A stretch of DNA of 6,281 nucleotides from an uncultured Prevotellaceae bacterium (GTDB lineage: Bacteria; Bacteroidota; Bacteroidia; Bacteroidales; Muribaculaceae): positions 1-6,281 of the forward strand of contig CALBLR010000062.1 of the NCBI GenBank assembly GCA_937896015.1. Reading direction: 5' to 3'. The position numbers and the translations under genes are program-made. Below are positions 1 to 4,909 of this stretch, piece by piece (within the stretch, counting starts at the first letter, position 1; each line of letters starts with the position of its first letter). The notes beneath the pieces are model-generated. The model was not told where the DNA came from. It saw only the letters and a list, made by a program, of their open reading frames with translations, and ran no database searches.

Positions 1-412
1 TCTTCAGATACTCAACCGTGGCCGCCTTGCTCGCCGGGCAGGCGAGCCGCGCCTTCACCAGCTTGCGGAACACTTCGTCATCTACTCTGTTGAAGCCGAT
101 TCTGTTAAAGACCTGGTCTAATATAATGTCCGCCCCATTGATGGAGATGTTGGTAATGCACGCAAGCATCCGCTCTGCTTCGGCGGCCTCCGCCTCTGCC
201 TTCTTGCGTTCCTCGCCGAAGAGGTCAAGACGGGGATGGCGACGGGCGAATTCCCTGTCAATCCATTCTTTCCCTTTCGCCACCAAGGCGTCCAACTCTT
301 CAGACTTGCGTGATATGCCAATAGTGGCGAGTTCTCTGTAGCTGCCACGGTTTTTTTCTGCCACAACCACGCTCACTGTCCCCGACCTATTTCTTTTGCG
401 CTTGGCAAACAT
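1..412 (-). CDS. IS1634-family (IS4 superfamily) transposase, N-terminal part, cut by window edge
   Basis: Reading leftwards from an ATG at 410-412, 137 codons are open to the window edge, so the C-terminal part, which would hold most of the DDE catalytic domain, is missing here. The protein begins MFAKRKRNRSGTVSVVVAEK and continues with RELATIGISRKSEEL, KGKEWID, then an acidic/alanine-rich helix and IILDQVFNRIGF, RKLVKARLACPASKAATVEY. This order (basic RSGT-SVVV start, TIG strand, KGK-WI, 'ILD-VF--IGF' and 'L---RL--P-SK--TV-YL') is the one I recognise from Bacteroidota IS1634-type transposases. It would catalyse cut-and-paste or similar transposition of its own element. No Shine-Dalgarno site is visible; the leader is occupied by a 12-bp stem-loop that could limit translation of transcripts entering from outside. 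Family recognition is from memory of conserved patterns, not a database search. Confidence 0.8.
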   Translation of the reverse strand, partial: MFAKRKRNRSGTVSVVVAEKNRGSYRELATIGISRKSEELDALVAKGKEWIDREFARRHPRLDLFGEERKKAEAEAAEAERMLACITNISINGADIILDQVFNRIGFNRVDDEVFRKLVKARLACPASKAATVEYLK

Positions 413-422
413 ATAAAATGGC

Positions 423-452
423 TTTGCGTACCCCAAAATCGGGGTACGCAAA
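423..452. repeat. Perfect 12-bp inverted repeat at the IS edge
   Basis: TTTGCGTACCCC (423-434) and GGGGTACGCAAA (441-452) are exact reverse complements, separated by six bases. On the minus strand the hairpin ends 10 bases before the transposase ATG. It may be part of the IS terminus, a stem-loop blocking read-through translation of transposase, or both. On the minus strand the sequence TAATTTTG (449-456) matches the Bacteroidota -7 consensus TAnnTTTG and straddles the presumed junction, but no -33 TTTG lies at the usual 19-21 bp spacing (the nearest is 15 bp away), so a junction promoter is only possible. The inverted repeat itself is certain; its role is inferred. Confidence 0.7.
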
Positions 453-453
453 A

Positions 454-630
454 TTACAAAATATTACCAATCAAATAGTTATAAAATACCATTTTTTTGA
501 GTGACGAAGTCAGGGGCTCACTGCTTTCGGCTTGCCCGGCAGTGGTGTTTGCCTTGCATGGCGATGCGGCCCAAGAGCAAAAATTGCAGTAGATGGCAGC
601 CAGTGTAAGTAGTCCAATAGCTTTTTTCAT
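454..630 (-). pseudogene. N-terminal remnant of a secreted-protein gene truncated by the IS
   Basis: An ATG at 628-630 opens 58 codons ending in TAA (454-456) next to the IS edge. The product starts MKKAIGLLTLAAIY, followed by CNFCSWAAS: a short lysine-rich n-region, a hydrophobic core and a small-residue site (W-A-A|S), a convincing Sec/SPI signal peptide. The mature stub (SPCKANTTAGQ... to KKMVFYNYLIGNIL) is not recognised as any family. No good lipobox is present although there are cysteines at 15 and 18. A strong promoter lies 106 bp upstream of the start, so the gene was once expressed. A remnant of an IS-cut gene is preferred over a genuine 58-residue peptide because the frame stops exactly where the inverted repeat begins. 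A longer overlapping frame at 518-796 lacks such a start and is judged spurious. What the intact protein did cannot be told from this stub. Confidence 0.6.
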
Positions 631-691
631 TCTGATCGTAATTAGTAAGTTGAAAAAATAATGTTGTTTTATTCGTAACTATTTGTGCATT

Positions 692-707
692 AGGCATAGA
701 TATGCCT
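692..707. repeat. Short perfect palindrome in the leader
   Basis: AGGCATA (692-698) and TATGCCT (701-707) form a 7-bp inverted repeat with a two-base centre. It lies in the untranslated leader of the gene starting at 630, about 25 to 35 bases after the predicted transcription start. A two-base loop makes an RNA hairpin strained, so a dimeric DNA-binding protein site is the likelier reading, but a 7-bp palindrome can arise by chance in AT-rich DNA. Confidence 0.35.
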
Positions 708-735
708 CTTAAATAAGCTTGTGCCAAAAGTGGTG

Positions 736-766
736 CAAAGGTAAAATCGAACAACAATAAACACAA
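736..766 (-). promoter_or_regulatory. Bacteroidota-type promoter for the secreted-protein gene
   Basis: On the minus strand a -33 TTG (764-766) is followed by a 20-bp spacer and TACCTTTG (736-743), an exact match to the phylum's TTTG/TTG-N19-21-TAnnTTTG promoter for the primary sigma factor. Transcription would start near 730, giving a leader of about 100 bases before the ATG at 630. This is the best promoter match in the window. After the IS insertion it would still drive transcription into the truncated gene and towards the IS. Confidence 0.7.
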
Positions 767-774
767 TTGATGGT

Positions 775-821
775 CGTGGCTATTGATGCCACGCATTTGT
801 GGCAGTTTCGGCCACGCTTGT
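775..821. repeat. Two tandem operator-like inverted repeats upstream of the promoter
   Basis: Two copies of GTGGC-N7-GCCACGC lie head to tail at 776-794 and 799-817, with a period of 23 bp. Each is itself an inverted repeat: a 6-bp stem CGTGGC/GCCACG in the first copy and a 5-bp stem in the second, both with seven-base centres that differ from each other. The arms are conserved while centres and linkers vary, as in binding sites for a dimeric regulator. Relative to the predicted start near 730 the centres fall at about -54 and -77, upstream of the -33 box, a typical place for an activator. The repeats are seen directly; their regulatory role is inferred. Tandem RNA hairpins ending an upstream transcript are a weaker alternative, as no T-tract follows. 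Confidence 0.55.
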
Positions 822-942
822 GTTTGCCTAAAAAAACGAGGAGGTTTGCGGTGGGTTTGTCAGGTTTTTAGTTGGTGTTTTCGTCTATGAACAAATATGT
901 ATCAGGACCAATATGGGGATACAGATATGAGTTGTGTTTGTC

Positions 943-1943
943 TTATCCGTTGGTTTTCCAATATTCTGTCTTGTTGCTGCCGATGCGAGTAAGCAGTCCA
1001 ACTTCTTTGAGTTTTGAAATATGCTTTTTTACCATTCGTTCACTGATTCCAGTTTGTTCAGCCAATTTGGCACTTGTTTGCGAACCGTCATCTTTCAGCA
1101 AGGCATAGATATTCCAAGCCACACAAGGCAAATTTGGGAAAGCCCTGCGTAATTTATTGGGAACTTTATTGGGAACTTCATGTAGCAGATTTCCTTTGTG
1201 TGTTTTGAGGGTTTTTTGTATTTCTCCAAGCATGAAGTCGATGAAAGGCCCTGATTGCCCAATGGCCGAACTTGCCGATATGGCATCGTAATACTGTTGT
1301 TGGTTGGCATACACTATGTTTTCCACAGGCAGATGCTCAAAAATTGGGTTTGGTTTGTTCAGTATCAGCGACTGCCACAGCCGACCCATGCGTCCGTTGC
1401 CATCGGTGAACGGATGAATAAACTCAAACTCATAGTGAAACACGCATGAGCGAATTAGCAGATGGTCGCTACTGTGTTTAAGCCAGTCAAACAGGTCTGC
1501 CATAAGTTGTGGCACTCTTTCGGCGGGCGGGGCAATGGCTCACAGCCACGCTTTGAAAACACACCCACACCACCGCTGCGATAATGTCCTGCATTGTCAA
1601 CAAGAGCTTGCATCATAATGCGATGGGCCCTAAGCAAGTCCTTAACCTTAAAAGCATCGAATGTTGAAGAAGCATCATATGCTGCAATGGCATTTTTCAC
1701 TTCTTGTATTTGCCGTAATGGTGCCACCACGGTCTTCCCGTTCACTATGTCGCGCACCTGTCCCTCATTTAAGGTGTTGCCTTCAATAGCGAGCGAACTG
1801 TGTATGGTCTTAATTTTGTTGACCTTACGCAGCAATAAAGCGTCCTCTTGCTCCATGCGAATGGCATAGCGCTCTACGAGTTGTGAAATGTTGGCTATCT
1901 TGTTGATGGCTTCCGACGATACGATGAATGGTGGCGTATACAT
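943..1943 (-). pseudogene. Fic-family protein (AMPylase type), broken by a frameshift
   Basis: The first frame starts at the ATG at 1941-1943 (MYTPPFIVSSEAI) and carries the inhibitory-helix motif SLAIEG (residues 50-55, pattern [S/T]xxxE[G/N]) and HYRSGGVGVFSKRGC to residue 134. The family-like sequence then continues in another frame as AIAPPAERVPQLMADLFDWL. That frame carries the complete Fic motif HPFTDGNGRMGR (1381-1416), a VPNKVPNK linker and a C-terminal winged-helix-like tail (AKLAEQTGISERMVKKHISK), ending with TAA at 943-945. Joined, the product is about 333 residues, normal for class II Fic proteins with a DNA-binding-like tail. Fic enzymes usually transfer AMP from ATP to hydroxyl side chains of target proteins, and the N-terminal helix keeps them in check. 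One added base at about 1537-1544 would restore the frame, so a one-base deletion is the simplest explanation, by mutation or sequencing error. The split separates the inhibitory helix from the catalytic motif. Confidence 0.85.
1153..1178. repeat. 12-bp tandem repeat encoding VPNK-VPNK in the Fic gene
   Basis: The unit TTTATTGGGAAC occurs twice without gap (1153-1164, 1165-1176) and starts a third time (TT). On the minus strand it encodes V-P-N-K twice, in the linker between the Fic core and the C-terminal winged-helix segment. Being in multiples of three, copy-number change would lengthen or shorten the linker without shifting the frame. Confidence 0.75.
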
Positions 1944-2009
1944 TGGCTCGTTGCGTTTTTAGAGATATAAGGAGGTGTTATGTTGCCGCCTTGTTATGTT
2001 ATACGTGTA

Positions 2010-2017
2010 CAAATTTA
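2010..2017 (-). promoter_or_regulatory. Candidate -7 box for the Fic gene
   Basis: TAAATTTG on the minus strand fits TAnnTTTG and lies 66 bp upstream of the Fic ATG at 1943. The expected -33 position 19-21 bp further upstream shows only T-rich sequence (CCTTTATTT) and no TTG, so the match is partial. No other -7 match with a better partner was seen between 1944 and 2100. Confidence 0.4.
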
Positions 2018-2128
2018 GTGATAAAATCTTGGTAAATAAAGGTTGGGGGCTACTAAAAACACTTGTTTGCGGGCAAAAAAAAGCAAATAATCGTGGGAAC
2101 TGTTTCGTGCGGTTTGGCGGATTTTAGT

Positions 2129-2136
2129 TAGCTTTG
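2129..2136 (+). promoter_or_regulatory. Candidate -7 box for the GH31 gene
   Basis: TAGCTTTG fits the Bacteroidota -7 consensus TAnnTTTG and lies 51 bp before the GH31 start, leaving a leader of about 45 bases. The -33 element is weak: a TTTG at 2113-2116 is too close (12 bp) and TGTTTC at 2101-2106 is only a partial match. Induction through a regulator rather than strong constitutive expression would be consistent with this, but that is inference. Confidence 0.4.
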
Positions 2137-2187
2137 TGATGCAAATTATGGCTTTGGACTAAATTAAGAATCATAAACCGCATAGCA

Positions 2188-4818
2188 ATGATGAGAAAGA
2201 TCAGTTTTTTTAGGTTTGGCCGTGCCTTGAGGGGCATGGCCGCCGCTGCCGCTGTGGCGGCTGCGGCATGGGCGCAGGCCGCCAATCCTGTGGCCGCGCC
2301 CGGAGCCACTGTGGTGAGCGGCAACGCGCGCTTCACAGTGCTCACTTCGGGCATGGTGCGCATGGAGTGGGACTCGGCCGCGCACTTCACCGACGATGCC
2401 TCGCTGCTGGTGGAAAACCGCCGGCTGCCAGTGCCAAAATACAAGTGCCGCACTGCGGGCAAGTGGCTCACCATCGCCACCGACGAGATTGAGCTGCGCT
2501 ACCGCACGGGGAGTGGCCGCTTTGGCCGCGACAACCTGAGTATCGCCTACACCGCTCCCGGCGGCAAGCGCGCCCTGTGGCACTGGGGCGACAAGCAGAG
2601 CCAGAACCTGAAGGGCACCAGCCGCACGCTCGACACCTACAACGGCTCGTATTCGGCCCGGCACAAGCGCACGCTGCCCATGGAAGACGGATTGCTGGCT
2701 CGCGACGGCTGGACGGTGATTGACGACTCGCACAATTTGCTGTTTGACAACGACACCACCTGGCGCTGGGTGAAGGCGCGCCCCGACACCACTGGCGTGC
2801 AGGATGCCTACTTCATGGCCTATGGCCACGACTACAAGCGCGCCATTGGCGACTACACACGCATTGCCGGCAAGGTGCCCCTGCCGCCCAAATACACGTT
2901 CGGCTTCTGGTGGTCGCGCTACTGGAACTACAGCGACAACGACCTGCGCACGCTGGTGGGCAACTTCCGCCGCTACGACATTCCCATCGATGTGCTGGTG
3001 ATTGACATGGACTGGCACGAGACCGACAGTCTCTACCTGAAGCCCGTGCGCAAGGACGAGTCGGGCAGCAAGCTGCACTGGACGGGATGGACGTGGGAGA
3101 AGCACTACTTCCCCAGCCCCGAGAACTTTCTTAAATGGACCGACAAGCAGGACCTTAAGACAACACTTAACCTGCATCCGGCATCGGGCATGCCGGCCTT
3201 TGAAGAACCATACGGACGCTTCTGCAAGGCCATGGGGATCGACAGCACCACGCGCCAGCGCATACCCTACGAGGGCAGCAACAAGCGGTTTATGACCAGC
3301 CTCTTTGATGTGGTGCTCGACCCCATAAGCCGCATGGGAGTGGACTTCTGGTGGCTCGACTGGCAGCAGTTCCTATACGACAAGAAGTATCCCACGCTGA
3401 GCAACACGTGGTGGATAAACTATGTGTTCTTCTCGCGCATGGAGCGCACGGGCAGTGTGCGCCCGCTGCTGTATCACCGCTGGGGCGGCTTGGGCAACCA
3501 CCGCTACCAGATAGGCTTCTCGGGCGATGTGGTGGCCTCGTGGCAGTCGCTGGCCTTCCAGCCGTGGTTCACGTCCACGGCAAGCAATGTGCTCTACAGC
3601 TACTGGAGCCACGACATTGGCGGCCACTACCTCTATGCCGACCATCTTGACCCCGACCTGTATGTGCGCTGGGTGCAGTTTGGCACGTTCAGCCCCATGC
3701 TGCGTGTGCACAGCAACAAGAACTCGCACCTCAACAAGGACCCCTGGGCCTACGACTACGACCACTTCAACGCCCTGCGCGACGCCATCGACCTGCGCTA
3801 CCGCCTGGTGCCATACATCTACACCATGGCTCGCCGCACCTATGACACCGGTGTGGGTCTGTGCCGCCCCATGTATTACGACTATCCAGAGGCTGCCGAG
3901 GCCTATGCCGACAGCACCCAATACATGTTTGGCGACCAGATGCTGGTGTCGGCCATAGGCACTCCGGCCGACAGCGCAGGCTTGTTCACCGCCAATGTGT
4001 GGCTGCCCAAGGGCAACCGCTGGTTTGAGTGGCAGACGGGCACGCTGCTCGACGGCGGCCAGACGCTGAAGCGCAGCTTCAGCCTCAGTGAGTATCCCGT
4101 GTATGTGAAGGCTGGTGCTGTGATTCCGCTCTATGGCCGCGAGGTGCGCAACCTGCAGCACGAGGTGAGCGCCTACACCCTTGCCGTGATGCCGGGAGCA
4201 AGCGGCGAGGGCACCATATATGAGGACGCCGGCAACGACAAGCAGTATGCCACCCGTTATGCCACCACCCGCGTTACCAACGCCATTGCTGGCCGCACGC
4301 AGACCGTGATCATACAGCCCACCCAAGGCTCCTACGACGGCATGCAGCCCACGCGCGACTACACCATTGAACTCTATGGAGCCGAGATGCCCGAAAGCGT
4401 GACGGTGGACGGCGTGCGCTACACCTACTCGGCTCTCGACACCACCGCGCTCAACCATGAGTGGCGCTACGATGGCGACCGCCTGGCCGTGGTCATTCCC
4501 ATGGGCCGCGTGAGCGCATCGGCGACGCACACCGTGACGGTGGCCTACAGCGCCACCCGCAGCGTTAACGTGAACACCGGCATCGTGAGCCGCCTGCGCC
4601 GCTATGTGAAGGCCTATTGCGACTACAAGGCCTCGCTCAGGCGCCGCACCAAGGGCTGGAATTGGGTGACCGACGAGATTGGCCGCGTGGAGGAGACTGG
4701 CAGGCTGCTGGAATATGAGCCGCAGAATTTCTACGACCATATAAGCTATTTCGAGAATCATGTGGACCACTGCCTTGAGCAGTTCACCTTCGAGCCCGAA
4801 AAGCCGAGCAAGAAGTAA
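2188..4818 (+). CDS. Exported glycoside hydrolase family 31 (alpha-glucosidase-like)
   Basis: This complete 876-residue enzyme would hydrolyse an alpha-glycosidic bond with retention of configuration. Residues 1-31 form a signal peptide (basic start, Ala-rich core, cleavage near AQA|AN), placing it in the periplasm or at the surface. A mutarotase-like N-terminal beta-domain spans roughly 45-225, the (beta/alpha)8 barrel 230-560, and beta-sandwich domains follow to about 790. In the barrel are IDMDWH (272-277), the nucleophile motif WWLDWQQ with D391, the acid/base D447 in GFSGDVVASW, SHDIGGH (474-480) and FSPMLRVHS (501-509). All catalytic positions are present, but the usual WxDxxE pattern reads W-L-D-W-Q-Q. 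Residues 797-870 form a charged, mostly helical extension beyond the usual beta-domains. Two ATGs are adjacent (2188 and 2191); either is possible, and no Shine-Dalgarno site decides between them. The substrate is not determined: alpha-glucosidase is the default, and other alpha-glycosidase activities of the family are possible. The gene stands alone on its strand and converges with the next gene. Confidence 0.93.
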   Translation: MMRKISFFRFGRALRGMAAAAAVAAAAWAQAANPVAAPGATVVSGNARFTVLTSGMVRMEWDSAAHFTDDASLLVENRRLPVPKYKCRTAGKWLTIATDEIELRYRTGSGRFGRDNLSIAYTAPGGKRALWHWGDKQSQNLKGTSRTLDTYNGSYSARHKRTLPMEDGLLARDGWTVIDDSHNLLFDNDTTWRWVKARPDTTGVQDAYFMAYGHDYKRAIGDYTRIAGKVPLPPKYTFGFWWSRYWNYSDNDLRTLVGNFRRYDIPIDVLVIDMDWHETDSLYLKPVRKDESGSKLHWTGWTWEKHYFPSPENFLKWTDKQDLKTTLNLHPASGMPAFEEPYGRFCKAMGIDSTTRQRIPYEGSNKRFMTSLFDVVLDPISRMGVDFWWLDWQQFLYDKKYPTLSNTWWINYVFFSRMERTGSVRPLLYHRWGGLGNHRYQIGFSGDVVASWQSLAFQPWFTSTASNVLYSYWSHDIGGHYLYADHLDPDLYVRWVQFGTFSPMLRVHSNKNSHLNKDPWAYDYDHFNALRDAIDLRYRLVPYIYTMARRTYDTGVGLCRPMYYDYPEAAEAYADSTQYMFGDQMLVSAIGTPADSAGLFTANVWLPKGNRWFEWQTGTLLDGGQTLKRSFSLSEYPVYVKAGAVIPLYGREVRNLQHEVSAYTLAVMPGASGEGTIYEDAGNDKQYATRYATTRVTNAIAGRTQTVIIQPTQGSYDGMQPTRDYTIELYGAEMPESVTVDGVRYTYSALDTTALNHEWRYDGDRLAVVIPMGRVSASATHTVTVAYSATRSVNVNTGIVSRLRRYVKAYCDYKASLRRRTKGWNWVTDEIGRVEETGRLLEYEPQNFYDHISYFENHVDHCLEQFTFEPEKPSKK

Positions 4819-4847
4819 AGCGGCGGCAACACCGTCACAAAATTAAA

Positions 4848-4884
4848 CAATCCCCGATCCGTGCATTGGCCGGACCGGGGATTG
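4848..4884. terminator. Shared stem-loop terminator between convergent genes
   Basis: CAATCCCCGATCC (4848-4860) pairs with GGACCGGGGATTG (4872-4884), a 13-bp stem with one mismatch (A-C on the plus strand, a G-U wobble in minus-strand RNA) and an 11-base loop. Read on the minus strand it is followed by TTTAATTTTG, a good T-rich tail, so it serves best as the terminator of the minus-strand gene ending at 4910. Read on the plus strand it lies 29 bp after the GH31 stop but is followed by CTGTGTTCTG, with no real T-tract, so it is a weaker intrinsic terminator in that direction. Confidence 0.8.
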
Positions 4885-4909
4885 CTGTGTTCTGTGTGTG
4901 TTGTGGCCG

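Larger units (their letters stand above)
1..452 (-). mobile_element. Partial insertion sequence, IS4/IS1634 type (transposase 5' end plus probable terminus)
   Basis: The segment holds the start of an IS1634-like transposase and ends at a perfect inverted repeat 10 bp upstream of the transposase start codon. The outer boundary is set near 452 because a secreted-protein reading frame coming from the right runs cleanly to this point and then meets a stop codon (454-456), as expected at an insertion junction. The exact IS terminus is inferred: the other end is outside the window, so neither the matching terminal repeat nor a target duplication can be seen. IS1634-type elements are known for long and variable target duplications, so part of the disrupted gene may be repeated on the far side. 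Confidence 0.65.
631..942. other. Intergenic control region between Fic pseudogene and secreted-protein remnant
   Basis: This 312-bp AT-rich stretch has no supported gene. It holds, read along the minus strand, about 120 bp of unremarkable sequence after the Fic stop with no clear intrinsic terminator (only a weak T7 run at 829-836 without a good stem), two tandem inverted repeats (775-821), a consensus promoter (736-766) and a leader of about 100 bases containing a small palindrome (692-707). Everything points leftwards, towards the gene starting at 630. Confidence 0.6.

Noticed and set aside
18..341. Plus-strand frame of 107 codons over the transposase segment
   Set aside because: It is antisense to the recognisable IS1634-type transposase frame, which is open to the window edge.
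518..796. Minus-strand frame of 92 codons overlapping the secreted-protein remnant
   Set aside because: Its start lies upstream of the consensus promoter and it crosses the promoter itself, and the sequence is not protein-like. The overlapping frame from 630 has a proper signal peptide and leader.
1969..2018. AAGGAGGTG followed by ATG on the plus strand, opening a 12-codon peptide
   Set aside because: Although a perfect Shine-Dalgarno match, such sites are little used in Bacteroidota. The peptide has no features and no promoter was seen for it.
2064..2077. TTTGC-GG-GCAAA inverted repeat upstream of the GH31 gene
   Set aside because: A 5-bp arm length in AT-rich sequence is expected by chance, and it is not aligned with a promoter.
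2164..3177. Long minus-strand frame of 337 codons opposite the GH31 gene
   Set aside because: It is antisense to a gene with intact catalytic motifs. Its V/A/H/G-rich content is the shadow of GC-biased third positions on the other strand.
3373..4770. Long minus-strand frame of 465 codons opposite the GH31 gene
   Set aside because: Same reason: no recognisable domain, biased low-complexity composition, and complete overlap with the real gene.
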